NCBI GenBank assembly: GCA_013360745.1
Contig: JABWBA010000013.1
Location: 1-56,043 of the forward strand
Length of the DNA stretch: 56,043 nucleotides
DNA from: Chthonomonadales bacterium
GTDB taxonomy: Bacteria > Armatimonadota > Chthonomonadetes > Chthonomonadales > CAJBBX01
Direction of reading: 5' to 3'
The position numbers and the translations under genes are program-made. The notes beneath the pieces were generated by a model. That model ran no database searches. It was given only the letters and a program-made list of their open reading frames with translations, and was not told the DNA's origin. Positions 17,301-25,763 of this stretch are shown in pieces (the stretch's first letter is position 1; each line of letters opens with the position of its first letter).

Positions 17301-17612
17301 TCTGCCTCCTCCTTGTACGTGGTGGCAGATCGTCTCTAGGGCGTTACCGCAACGCTCGAACATCCCGCTATTCTTGTCACGTACGACCTGAGCAGAGCGC
17401 TCGGGTTTGGAAGTTGTCCCTGTTTCCTTCTTCGTCACCCGGATCGTCGTTTCAGTCCGTTCATGAACGCAGATCGCGCTTGTTCTTACGCTTGCAGAGC
17501 CGCCTTGAGCCGCCTGCCGTTGGCGCTCCGCATCGACCTCACCTTACACAAGATAAGGCCTACATGCATCGCACCGAACTAGACCTACGTTACCATAAGA
17601 AGATGCGTTCTG
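17301..17612 (-). other. 312-base gap upstream of the SLH porin; possible promoter
   Basis: No gene is visible between the porin start and the RNase H-like gene. On the minus strand TTGACA (17611-17616) and TAACGT (17587-17592) are 18 bases apart. The -35 is perfect but the -10 matches only three of six bases. The resulting leader would be about 280 bases long, so a second promoter nearer the porin is possible. Confidence 0.35.
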
Positions 17613-18014
17613 TCAATCGCGACGGCCGGAAATATGCCGTTCGGCCAGGATCACCGCAACATAGTCATCGTACGGTTGATCCGGCGTACGAAGACCCAGC
17701 GGTATGAGCCTCCGCCAGCCGCGTGCTGGATGCTCCGTCAGATATCGGCGTCGCGCCATTTCGGAGGTCCGGCGCTCTGGAACCGTGCCAGCCGGAATAC
17801 CGAACTCGGTAAGAAATTGCAGTACGCTGCGGCTGCCGGTGCCATCGCCAACGATCACCGGCACATCGGTGTCACCGCGAACCTCGAGAACCACCGCCGC
17901 GATGTCGGGTGTATCGACGATCCGGCGCACCGATATGACGCCATCCTTCGTCATCGCAGCGAGGCCGCACTTCTTACTACCCGGGTCGATGGCTATGACG
18001 CACGGTAGGGGCAT
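17613..18014 (-). CDS. RNase H-fold protein of the RuvC/RuvX (YqgF) group
   Basis: ATG 18014 (133 residues) is preferred over TTG 18020. The sequence opens with a beta strand and acidic loop, VIAIDPGSKKCGLAAMT, like the LDPGxxRxG of RuvX. It continues with VPVIVGDGTGS, an RRTSEMARRRY helix and PYDDYVAVILAE, whose aspartates fit the third acidic position of the RNase H fold. It is likely a nuclease or Holliday-junction-resolvase-like protein, not a bona fide RuvX or RuvC. It starts ten bases after the DUF3084 gene and appears to end the long gap-lpt run. Confidence 0.7.
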   Translation of the reverse strand: MPLPCVIAIDPGSKKCGLAAMTKDGVISVRRIVDTPDIAAVVLEVRGDTDVPVIVGDGTGSRSVLQFLTEFGIPAGTVPERRTSEMARRRYLTEHPARGWRRLIPLGLRTPDQPYDDYVAVILAERHISGRRD

Positions 18015-18023
18015 GATCAACCA

Positions 18024-19577
18024 TCATATGGCAGGGCGCAACCGAAATGTCAGATCGAGGCGATCGGAAGCCGTTGTGTCGTTGGCCGCGTACGCAGTGA
18101 TCTCCACCAATCGACGCATCGCGCGAACCTTGGTCGACAGGTTAACGAGGTCGGCAGCGCTGTAGGATCCGACCTGGGGCTCGCCGGTCGCCGGGTCCAT
18201 TCGGGGGATTATCCCTCGGCTCAGGGCGGTTTGACCGAGACCTTTGAGCATCAGGACGAGCTCATCGAATACTTCATTGGGGCTATTGGACCCGTCGATT
18301 TTGCGCACCGCCACCTCCTGCCCCTTGCGATAGACCAGAGGATTTGACAGCGGCTGCAAGTCAATCGCAGCGGGCTCACCCTGAGCGCTGTTTGCGACTG
18401 CAACGGCCAGAAGGCAGATCGGTTCATCCGATCTGGAGACTCGGTTGACGATCGCATCGATTCGATCGTCTTCTGTAACGCGAAGAACGGTGGAACCAGA
18501 CGCCGTCGGTGTTGTAAACCGTTTATCGACTATTTCCACAGCGCGCGCACGCTCACCGGGTGCGGCGCCCCGCGCAAGGGCGGCAATGTGGGCAGCGCTC
18601 AAGAGGCTGTCAATAGCCTTGCGAACGCCCTCGGGCGGTGTACCGCTCGGTATCACGGTTCGAGCGAGATCCTCTCCGCCATGCACCGCGATTCGCCGGG
18701 TACGAAGGGCTTCGAACATTGCCCAGAGCGATCGATGTGCCCCGTACGCAGTAGTATAACTATCCTGCATCTCCTTATACTTCGCCTGCAGCGACTCCGT
18801 TTCATTCGCCAGTTGCACCTGTTGGGCCCGCAGACGTTCCAGCAAGGAGGTCAGCTGATCACGGTCCCGAACGAGCTTCTCGTTTTGTTGCGAGATGGCG
18901 TCATTCTCCTGCGAATAGGCCGCGTTTGTGGCGCCCAGTGCGGTATTCGCCTGGCGAAGCTGTTCGTTCCGTTGCTGGAGTTCAGAGGAGCGATCGGTCA
19001 GTTCACTGGTCACCGACCGGAGCCGCTCGTTCCTTCGCGCGAGATCTTGCGCTGCGCTCCGTTCCGAATCCGCCTCTGCCCTTGCGCGCTTTGCGCCCGC
19101 CTCGGCCAGACGCCGAGCCATCTCCGTCGACCGGGCCTGTGCCAGAGCGACCCTCAGGGATACCTGTACAACCTTGAGTCGTTTGTCGGCTGTGACACGA
19201 GCGGCGACAGCGCGAAGTCGCTGCGTCTCAGCGGATGCGCGCTCCTGCCGAGCTCTCCGGAGCGCATGGCGCTCCCGCGTCCTTGCGGAGATAAGGCGAT
19301 CGTTCTCTTTACGAAGCCCGGCATTCGCTCGGATCGCGGACTCTCCCTGCAGGATCACCCTTCGCACGGGCTCGACCGCAACGTAGATCGCCAAAGTTGT
19401 CAACAGGGAGATCAATGTTCCGGTTGCGGCGGTAATGATCGCGGCTGTGTGCCGTGGGCGGAGCCCAAAAAGCGATGCTCGCCGTTTGCCCATCCGCCGG
19501 CCAATAAGGTCGCCAGCATACGCGATCAAGCCGCCTGTAAGCACGGTCGTCGCGAGCGCCGTCACGGTCCACCACAC
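18024..19577 (-). CDS. DUF3084 family membrane-anchored coiled-coil protein
   Basis: GTG 19577, with GGGGAGG eight bases upstream, gives 517 residues; the frame extends to 19619 without support. Two N-terminal membrane helices flank GRRMGKRRASLFGLRPRHTA, a signature of DUF3084 proteins first noted in cyanobacteria. A long coiled coil follows (residues about 85-300, dense in Gln, Arg, Glu and Ala), then a soluble alpha/beta domain (about 310-517). The arrangement suggests a membrane-anchored scaffold reaching into the cytoplasm or periplasm. Its function is unknown. Its position right after lptFG hints at a role in envelope assembly. Confidence 0.83.
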   Translation of the reverse strand: MWWTVTALATTVLTGGLIAYAGDLIGRRMGKRRASLFGLRPRHTAAIITAATGTLISLLTTLAIYVAVEPVRRVILQGESAIRANAGLRKENDRLISARTRERHALRRARQERASAETQRLRAVAARVTADKRLKVVQVSLRVALAQARSTEMARRLAEAGAKRARAEADSERSAAQDLARRNERLRSVTSELTDRSSELQQRNEQLRQANTALGATNAAYSQENDAISQQNEKLVRDRDQLTSLLERLRAQQVQLANETESLQAKYKEMQDSYTTAYGAHRSLWAMFEALRTRRIAVHGGEDLARTVIPSGTPPEGVRKAIDSLLSAAHIAALARGAAPGERARAVEIVDKRFTTPTASGSTVLRVTEDDRIDAIVNRVSRSDEPICLLAVAVANSAQGEPAAIDLQPLSNPLVYRKGQEVAVRKIDGSNSPNEVFDELVLMLKGLGQTALSRGIIPRMDPATGEPQVGSYSAADLVNLSTKVRAMRRLVEITAYAANDTTASDRLDLTFRLRPAI

Positions 19578-19660
19578 GTGCCTCACCTCCCCTTGTACCG
19601 GACAGTCGCGCGCCGTCAACCGGCGGCGCCCGATGATCCGTCACTATAGATCGAATGGGC

Positions 19661-20812
19661 TTACTGCCGCGTACGAGCTACCAGTGTCACTGCAGCGATC
19701 AGACCCAGGATGTTGGCAGCGAACGCGGCAATCAAAGGCGGAAGCGTTCCGCCTTTGCCCATCTGAAACATGCCGTTATGCACCAGCCAGTACGCGAAGA
19801 TGATACCGATCGCCAGGCCGAATCCGACAGCGCGGGAGCCTCGCTGAGGGCGAACGCCAAGCGGCGCTCCCACCAGTCCGAATATCACCGCGGCGACAGG
19901 CAACGCAGCCTTCTCCCAGAGGTTGAACTCGTCAGCGCCGAGATCGGTCTTGCCCATCCGGCGCTTTTCCTCAATCGCAGCCCTGAGCGACGCGAAGGAT
20001 CGGATGCGGTTGTCGGTAATCTGCGGTTCGGGCACGCCTCGGAAGTCGCGATCGAAGCGAACTCCTTCGCCCAGATCCCGAGAACGCGCCTCGGCATACC
20101 AGGCGTCGGTCTGCCTTCGCCCGGTGCGATCCGGATCGAAATAGCGGATGTAGACATCGTAGAAATCGGCGTTCATACCCTTCTCATCGTGGGCCACGAC
20201 TCGGTCAGCGTAGATCAGGGCGGCTGGCTGTCCGGACCGTTTTGGATCGGTGCTCATGAGCAGAATCGACACCTCGCGGAGCTGCCTTGCCCTGGGGTCG
20301 TATCCTCCCATGATCGTGATGACTTCTTCGATTTCGTCACTGTCGGGCTTCTTGACGGCGTAGTGGATCGGCTGCCGCTTGGTGGGCAGCATCGTCGCTT
20401 CTGCGGCCGCATAGGATGCCTTGTAGAACTCCCGCATGGACGCCGGTACTACGACCTCGTTCCAGGCGAACGCGAGCACACTGATGAGCAGCCCGACAAC
20501 GACTACAGGACGACAGGCGCGATAGAAGCTGACCCCGCTGGCATACATTGCGATGTTCTCGCTGTCGCCTGAAAGCCGACCGAAGGCCAGCAGGCATCCC
20601 AGCAGCATCGCCATCGGCAGGCACTGGGTGACCAGCACCGGCACACCGAACATCGATATCCTGGCTACGAGCCCGAAGCCAGCGCCCTTGACCATCAGAT
20701 CGGTCATCTTCGGAAGGTAGACCGAGTTAAAGAGCAGAGCAAGAAACAGCAGGAAGCTATTGAGGATAGGCCCCGCCAGCTCGCGGAGGATCAGGCGGTC
20801 GATCGTGCGCAT
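19661..20812 (-). CDS. LptF/LptG family permease (YjgP/YjgQ)
   Basis: This 383-residue permease has three N-terminal membrane helices (starting MRTIDRLILRELAGPILNSFLLF), a large extracytoplasmic beta-jellyroll region (about 130-290) and three C-terminal helices. It matches LptF/LptG, the transmembrane half of the LPS exporter that works with LptB. Only one gene is present, although proteobacteria use an F/G heterodimer, so the pump may be a homodimer or the partner lies elsewhere. It starts three bases after lptB. The C-terminal DEFNLWEKAALPVAAVIFGLVGAPLGV segment holds the coupling helix that contacts the ATPase. Confidence 0.9.
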   Translation of the reverse strand: MRTIDRLILRELAGPILNSFLLFLALLFNSVYLPKMTDLMVKGAGFGLVARISMFGVPVLVTQCLPMAMLLGCLLAFGRLSGDSENIAMYASGVSFYRACRPVVVVGLLISVLAFAWNEVVVPASMREFYKASYAAAEATMLPTKRQPIHYAVKKPDSDEIEEVITIMGGYDPRARQLREVSILLMSTDPKRSGQPAALIYADRVVAHDEKGMNADFYDVYIRYFDPDRTGRRQTDAWYAEARSRDLGEGVRFDRDFRGVPEPQITDNRIRSFASLRAAIEEKRRMGKTDLGADEFNLWEKAALPVAAVIFGLVGAPLGVRPQRGSRAVGFGLAIGIIFAYWLVHNGMFQMGKGGTLPPLIAAFAANILGLIAAVTLVARTRQ

Positions 20813-20815
20813 CGC

Positions 20816-21535
20816 TCAGGCGCCGTACCCTTCGCCGAAATAAAAACGTCGAGCGACCGGATCCTGTGGCAGTGTATCCGAGGCGCCGGCGGCCTTGATA
20901 TGGCCATCCGCCATGATATAAGCCCGCTGGGTGATCTTCAACGTGGCCTCAACGTTATGATCGGTAATCAGGATCCCGATGTTTCGCTCGCGAAGGCGAC
21001 CGATGATGTGTTGGATGTCCTGAATCGCAATCGGATCTACTCCGGTGAAGGGCTCATCCAGAAGGATAAATGCAGGAGCGGTCGCCAGGGCGCGAGCGAT
21101 CTCGACCCGACGTCGTTCGCCTCCCGATAGCGTCTTACCTCGGCTATCCCGGATTCGTCCGATATTCATGTCCTCGAGCAGCTCATCGGCGCGCTTGCGC
21201 TGTTCGGCGCGACTCAGGCCCGTGTGCTCCAGCACCAGACGGAGGTTATCGATGACCGTAAGTTCGCGAAAGACAGATGGTTCCTGCGCGAGGTACCCAA
21301 CCCCCGCTCGAGCGCGCCGGTACATGGGCATGTTCGTGATGTCCTTACCATCCAGCAGCACCCTGCCGGAGTTTGGACGCACCAGGCCCACCAGAATATA
21401 GAAGGTCGTGGTCTTCCCCGCACCGTTAGGCCCTAGCAACCCCACTACCTCGCCCTGATGCATTTCGAGACGGACACCGTCGACCACTCGACGACCCCGA
21501 TAGGTCTTGACGAGCTCCTCGGCTGCGATCTCCAC
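20816..21535 (-). CDS. lptB: LPS export ABC transporter ATP-binding protein LptB
   Basis: This 239-residue ABC ATPase starts at GTG 21535. It has Walker A GPNGAGKTTTFY, Q-loop LAQEPSVF, signature LSGGERRRVEIARALA, Walker B FILLDEPFTGVDP and the H-loop ITDHNVEATL. The ERRRVEIARAL pattern and the Phe-rich Q-loop are typical of LptB and not of branched-chain amino-acid ATPases. It lies between the LptA-like gene and the lptFG permease. It powers LPS extraction from the inner membrane, so together these genes imply an LPS-bearing outer membrane. Confidence 0.95.
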   Translation of the reverse strand: MEIAAEELVKTYRGRRVVDGVRLEMHQGEVVGLLGPNGAGKTTTFYILVGLVRPNSGRVLLDGKDITNMPMYRRARAGVGYLAQEPSVFRELTVIDNLRLVLEHTGLSRAEQRKRADELLEDMNIGRIRDSRGKTLSGGERRRVEIARALATAPAFILLDEPFTGVDPIAIQDIQHIIGRLRERNIGILITDHNVEATLKITQRAYIMADGHIKAAGASDTLPQDPVARRFYFGEGYGA

Positions 21536-21553
21536 GGCGCTTCGCTGCCTTCG

Positions 21554-22279
21554 TTACTTGCCGCGTCCCGGCTTCGGCGCGGGATCGGCGGTCTCTTTGA
21601 TTCGGATGTTGATCACACCGGACAACGACGGGTTTGATATCGATATCTTATACGGTTGAACGCTCATGTCGATCTGGACTTCGTCGCCGGAGAAGGTAGA
21701 TCCCTCGGGAGGCGTATCGGGTGTAACAACGGTAGCTTCCACGCCGCCCGTCAGTTGTACAAGCCGCTTACCTTCATCGTAGACCGCGCGATCGGCCTTA
21801 CCCGTGACCCGATCCGTACCACCGCCGGAAGGATTCGGCTGGACGGCGCTGAAGGTCACCGGGCCGGTCAGGGTAAGGCGAGAGGCTGAGCGGTCGTATT
21901 CGGCCTTTCTGCCCGCTGCGGTTACGGTCACTGTAGTGTTCCCGGGTCCCTTTCGGACACCCGAGAACTGGACATTACCCGAGGCTTCGATACGCTCAAC
22001 CTCCCGAATACTCCGCCCGCCTTTTTTCATATATGCCGTGATCTCGGCGGCTTTCACCCGGGAGTTGGCGCTATTCGCGGCATCCGTAATGTCCACGACT
22101 GTGTTCGGGCCCTTGACGCGCGCAATGACCCCGAGTTCGAGTTCGGCCGTCGCGAAATCTCTCATGACGATATCGCCGAAACGGATCTGTTTCGCCGAGC
22201 CCGGCTTCTGCGCTCCGATGGCGACGGCAAGACACAGCATAACCGGGATACCGAGCAACCTCCCGTATATCGTTCCCAA
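21554..22279 (-). CDS. LptA/OstA-like periplasmic protein
   Basis: The start is TTG 22279 with GGAGG about five bases upstream; no ATG fits. The 241-residue protein has a signal peptide (LLGIPVMLCLAVAIGA) and repeated beta-strand pairs of the OstA/LptA fold: VVDITDAANSANSRVKAAEITAYM, VERIEASGNVQFSG, KAEYDRSASRLTLTGPVTFS, DRAVYDEGKRLVQLTGG. LptA forms the periplasmic bridge that carries LPS. Its place between lptC and lptB supports this. It is longer than E. coli LptA and ends in a basic tail. Confidence 0.85.
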   Translation of the reverse strand: MGTIYGRLLGIPVMLCLAVAIGAQKPGSAKQIRFGDIVMRDFATAELELGVIARVKGPNTVVDITDAANSANSRVKAAEITAYMKKGGRSIREVERIEASGNVQFSGVRKGPGNTTVTVTAAGRKAEYDRSASRLTLTGPVTFSAVQPNPSGGGTDRVTGKADRAVYDEGKRLVQLTGGVEATVVTPDTPPEGSTFSGDEVQIDMSVQPYKISISNPSLSGVINIRIKETADPAPKPGRGK

Positions 22280-22337
22280 GTCGGCCTCCTTGATCAGCGC
22301 CTCCGCGCCGCCTTGATCTCTATGGATGATCGGTCCA

Positions 22338-22889
22338 TCACGGTATGGTGATTCGCTGCCTTTGTGTGTACATGGTTATACGGTCGAACAGCCCACCCTC
22401 GGCGATCAGGGTACCCCGCTCGCGATCCCGTTGTACGAACCGAACTCGCCCCAGAGCGATGATCCGGTCTTCGTTAAGCAGCCATTCCAGCCGGTCGGCG
22501 TCCATTTGGAGCCCGGATGGTTGATGACCGATGATGTGTACACCGCCCGAAGCGATGATTCTCCGTGCGCCCATCTCGGCGTCAATCGCAGGCGCTCGGA
22601 GCTCGGCGATAAGGACCCCTTTACGGTAGACCTTGCTGCGCGTACGCTGAAAAGATCCGGAACCCCGATCCTCCTGCAGCGTTCCACTCTCGGCCTCCAA
22701 CTCCAGGATTGGCCGAACCGTCCCATTGGGAGCCGGTTCTTGCCAGGCGACGAGCACCTTCTTGGCCGCCACCTGACGCCGGGACGCCGCTTCGTCTGGC
22801 TTCTTTGACGGTTCCGCTCCGCACCCTGAGAGGACCACGATCAGGCTGGACATCAGCCGAACCAGGGTCCGAGGTCGCCCAGAGTTCAT
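22338..22889 (-). CDS. LptC-like lipoprotein
   Basis: ATG 22889 overlaps the rlmN stop (ATGA). The 183-residue product begins with a lipoprotein signal: charged start, hydrophobic stretch LVRLMSSLIVVL and lipobox LSGC, with Cys about residue 23. The remainder has LptC-type repeats (LELEAESGTLQ, SKVYRKGVLIAELRAPAIDAEMGARRIIASGGVHI, LEWLLNEDRIIALGRVRF). Proteobacterial LptC is anchored by a transmembrane helix, so lipid anchoring is a variant. It hands LPS from LptBFG to LptA. Context with lptA, lptB and lptFG is the main support. Confidence 0.8.
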   Translation of the reverse strand: MNSGRPRTLVRLMSSLIVVLSGCGAEPSKKPDEAASRRQVAAKKVLVAWQEPAPNGTVRPILELEAESGTLQEDRGSGSFQRTRSKVYRKGVLIAELRAPAIDAEMGARRIIASGGVHIIGHQPSGLQMDADRLEWLLNEDRIIALGRVRFVQRDRERGTLIAEGGLFDRITMYTQRQRITIP

Positions 22890-24016
22890 CGGGAACGACG
22901 GATATGGCGCTGGCTGGTCTTCGCGCCACCAGCTCCGGCGAGTTGACCGCAAGCAGCCGATACGGCCAGACCGCGGCGCATCCTCTGGGTGACCGTTCGT
23001 CCCGCAGCGACCAGGATGCGGCGGAACCGGCCTATCCGATCGCTCGTGGACGGCTCGTAGACCTCGATTCCCTGGACCGGATTGTACGGAATCAAGTTCA
23101 CAGATCCCGAATGGCCGTCGAGAAGGTCTGTCAGGGCGCGGGCGTGCGCTTCGCTATCGTTCACGTTGTTGATCAACACATACTCATACGTCACATCTCG
23201 ACCCGTCTGAAGCCGATACTGGTCGGCTGCTGATAGTATCTGCAGGAGCGGCCATGCTCGAGCGGTCGGCACGAGCTGGGCTCGCAGGCCGTCATTTGGC
23301 GCATGAAGCGACAGCGCGAGGTTAACCGGCAAGCCGGACTCAGCCAGCCGGAGCATGCCAGGCACGGCGCCGACCGTAGAAACAGTCAGGTTTCGGGCGG
23401 ATACCTGTACTTCTACGATGAGTACTCGCAACGCCTGTATCACGGCTTCGACGTTCAGGAGTGGTTCTCCCATACCCATGAAGACCGCGTGGCTGATCCT
23501 TCGGTTCGGTTGAGCGTCCTGGAGCCAGAGATACTGTTCGACGATCTCACCTGCCGTCAGCTGCCGTTTCAAGCCCATACGAGCGGTAGCGCAGAAGGTG
23601 CAGCCTGCCGGACATCCAACCTGGGATGAGAGACATACCGACACACGGTCCTGATACGGCAGGTATACGGCTTCGATGGCCAGACCGTCTCTTAGCTGCA
23701 GCGCATACTTGATCGCTCCATCTGCAGCCGCATCCATCCGTATCGCAGAGAGCGTACGTGCCACGGCCCATGTATCGAGATCGGTCCTTAACGACGCCGG
23801 AAGATCGGTCATCATCGAGGGGCTTGCTGCCCGCTTGCTGTATAGCCAGCGCGCTATCTGCTTTCCCCGATAGGCTGGCTGACCGCGCTCGGTCATCAGA
23901 GTGGTGAGCTCAGACGATGTCAGGCCTATCAGGTGAACCAGCTCCGCGTCGGTCGGTTGGACTCGTTCGCTGGACCCTTCCGGATTCGCCGGAGCCTGTG
24001 ACTCCGTTAGCGACAC
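22886..24016 (-). CDS. rlmN: Dual-specificity 23S rRNA/tRNA adenine C2-methyltransferase RlmN
   Basis: GTG 24016, ten bases inside the end of tpiA, gives 376 residues; the 456-residue frame from 24256 runs back into tpiA. The radical-SAM cluster motif CxxxCxxC is at residues 135, 139 and 142 (GCPAGCTFCATARMG). The substrate-methylating cysteine is in SAACGQLAG near the C-terminus. GMGEPLLNVE and LIPYNPV are also family signatures. RlmN methylates A2503 of 23S rRNA and A37 of some tRNAs, improving translational accuracy. It links the glycolysis genes upstream with the lpt genes downstream in one overlapping run. Confidence 0.95.
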   Translation of the reverse strand: MSLTESQAPANPEGSSERVQPTDAELVHLIGLTSSELTTLMTERGQPAYRGKQIARWLYSKRAASPSMMTDLPASLRTDLDTWAVARTLSAIRMDAAADGAIKYALQLRDGLAIEAVYLPYQDRVSVCLSSQVGCPAGCTFCATARMGLKRQLTAGEIVEQYLWLQDAQPNRRISHAVFMGMGEPLLNVEAVIQALRVLIVEVQVSARNLTVSTVGAVPGMLRLAESGLPVNLALSLHAPNDGLRAQLVPTARAWPLLQILSAADQYRLQTGRDVTYEYVLINNVNDSEAHARALTDLLDGHSGSVNLIPYNPVQGIEVYEPSTSDRIGRFRRILVAAGRTVTQRMRRGLAVSAACGQLAGAGGAKTSQRHIRRSR

Positions 24017-24801
24017 GCCTCGATGATTCCCGCGAACTCCTGAGCGACCAGGCTTGCGCCTCCAACCAGAGCGCCATCGATGTTGGGCATGGAGAGCAAC
24101 TCGCGAGCATTGGAGCGTTTGACGCTGCCGCCGTATTGAATACGAAGGCGATCCGCAGCATCCGCCCCACGGAGGCGCCGTATATGGGAGCGAATGACAC
24201 CGCATACCCGATCGGCTTCCTGAGTATCGCAGGTTCGGCCCGTACCGATCGCCCAAACCGGCTCATAGGCGACTACGACCGCCGAGAGATCCTCTGCGCC
24301 GACGATGGCCGCCTCGATCTGCGCCTGAACGGTCGCATCCGTCTGGCCCGCTTCGCGCTCTCCAAGGGTCTCACCAACGCAGCAGATCACCCTGAGTCCG
24401 GCGCTGAGACACGCCAGAAGCTTCAGATTGACGGTACGGTCGGTATCGCCGAAGTGGCGCAGCACCGTCTCATCGAAGTCGGGTTCGGGTACGCCGAACC
24501 GACCTCGACATTCGGAATGACCGACGATGACATACGTGACGCCGGCATCGATGAGCATGACGGGAGACACTTGGCCGGTGTAGGCTCCTGCATCCCTCCA
24601 GAAGGCGTCCTGTGCTCCGAGCGAGGCGAGACTGTCGCCGATGGCGTCGCCGACGGCGCCAAGCAGCGTATAGGGAGGACACAACACCACGTCGACCTCG
24701 GGATTGGCGCTGGCGACGCGACTGATCTCGGACGCGAGCGCCGTACCGGGCTGCCGGAGCATGTGCATTTTCCAGTTGCCGGCGATGATCTTCCTGCGCA
24801 T
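24007..24801 (-). CDS. tpiA: Triosephosphate isomerase
   Basis: This 264-residue TIM-barrel enzyme interconverts dihydroxyacetone phosphate and glyceraldehyde-3-phosphate. Catalytic residues are present: Lys11 in GNWKMH, His95 in VGHSECRG and Glu180 in AYEPVWAIGTG. The phosphate-gripping loop 6 (WAIGTGRTCD) follows, with the IQYGGSV segment near the end. A Shine-Dalgarno-like GGAGTG is upstream. It belongs to the gap-pgk-tpiA glycolytic cluster, but an unrelated sugar-isomerase-like gene separates it from pgk. Confidence 0.96.
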   Translation of the reverse strand: MRRKIIAGNWKMHMLRQPGTALASEISRVASANPEVDVVLCPPYTLLGAVGDAIGDSLASLGAQDAFWRDAGAYTGQVSPVMLIDAGVTYVIVGHSECRGRFGVPEPDFDETVLRHFGDTDRTVNLKLLACLSAGLRVICCVGETLGEREAGQTDATVQAQIEAAIVGAEDLSAVVVAYEPVWAIGTGRTCDTQEADRVCGVIRSHIRRLRGADAADRLRIQYGGSVKRSNARELLSMPNIDGALVGGASLVAQEFAGIIEACR

Positions 24802-24900
24802 GATCTAAAACACTCCTGTTATTTCAACGGCCATACTGAGGCATGATGGCCCAGGCGGCGCGCGGTTTCGATCGGGCTTGGCAGGCTCAACCGCGTCGAA

Positions 24901-25740
24901 TCACGCCAGGGCCCATGGGATGGACAACGACTGCAAATAGTCGCGCACTTCGATGTACTCGTCTGGAGGGACATTCCGTACAATCGCTGGCGTGTCGGAC
25001 GGGACGTTCTTCCTCAGCTCGAGTACATAGGATCCATAGTCCAGAGCCCCCTGCCCGGGCCCGGGGAGTCCGGGTTCCCCATCCGGCGGCATTACGCAAT
25101 CTCGCAGATGGACCACGCCAGCCGCCTGTCCAATAGAGCGGCATATTCGGCTAACCATCGAGTCTCTATCGGGATAGCGCTCGGGCGTCAGCAACGCGGC
25201 GGCATCGAGAACATAGCGTACATGCTCGCGCATCGCCGGCTCCAACATGCTGTGGAACTCAATGATGCGATCCTCGCTAGAGAGAACGTGACCATACCAG
25301 GGTTCCAGGACAATCTGGTAGTTCCGTGCCCGGGTGTTTTCGACGATATCGCTGATAAAACCGCTGAGTCGCTCCAGGGCCAGCCTTGAACTATTATCGG
25401 GGTGCGGATCATACAGCGTATCAGCAAAGCTGCCGCTGAAGCAGACGACCTTGCGCGCTCCAAGCAGGTCGATGTGCTGCAGAAGCGCGGAGAGGTCGTC
25501 GCGGGTTGCACCCAGAGGCCCCGCCTCATCCGGGCGCATCGGGTTGACATAACACCCGATCGCCAGGGGGCGGATTTGCTTCTCCAGCATCTGCTCGGCA
25601 AGTCTGGCCAGATCCGCCCTACCAGCGCATGGACCATGAAGGTTCAACTGGCACAGGGTGAAGCCTGCGTTCTGAGCCTGCTCGAATCGGGCGTCGGCCT
25701 CGTCCATCGAACGGAGCGAAATCAGCAACCCGAGCTTCAT
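24901..25740 (-). CDS. TIM-barrel sugar phosphate isomerase/epimerase-like protein (AP endonuclease 2 superfamily)
   Basis: This 279-residue protein matches the xylose-isomerase-like TIM-barrel superfamily. Likely metal ligands are a Glu in IVLEPWYGH, an Asp in YVLDAAAL, a His in VVHLRDC and possibly other acidic residues near the C-terminus. The N-terminus (KLGLLISLRSMDEADARFEQAQNAGFTLCQLNL) is characteristic. The substrate cannot be deduced; family members act on inosose, hydroxypyruvate, tagatose and DNA abasic sites. GGGAG lies seven bases upstream of ATG 25740. It sits between pgk and tpiA in one operon, unusual company for this family. Confidence 0.82.
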   Translation of the reverse strand: MKLGLLISLRSMDEADARFEQAQNAGFTLCQLNLHGPCAGRADLARLAEQMLEKQIRPLAIGCYVNPMRPDEAGPLGATRDDLSALLQHIDLLGARKVVCFSGSFADTLYDPHPDNSSRLALERLSGFISDIVENTRARNYQIVLEPWYGHVLSSEDRIIEFHSMLEPAMREHVRYVLDAAALLTPERYPDRDSMVSRICRSIGQAAGVVHLRDCVMPPDGEPGLPGPGQGALDYGSYVLELRKNVPSDTPAIVRNVPPDEYIEVRDYLQSLSIPWALA

Positions 25741-25763
25741 CGCGGTTCTCCCAGATTCCGTTT

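Noticed and set aside
18588-19649. Open frame of 353 codons on the plus strand
   Set aside because: It is antisense to the DUF3084 gene and lacks any family signature.
23917-24846. Open frame of 309 codons on the plus strand
   Set aside because: It is antisense to tpiA and rlmN, whose catalytic motifs are intact.
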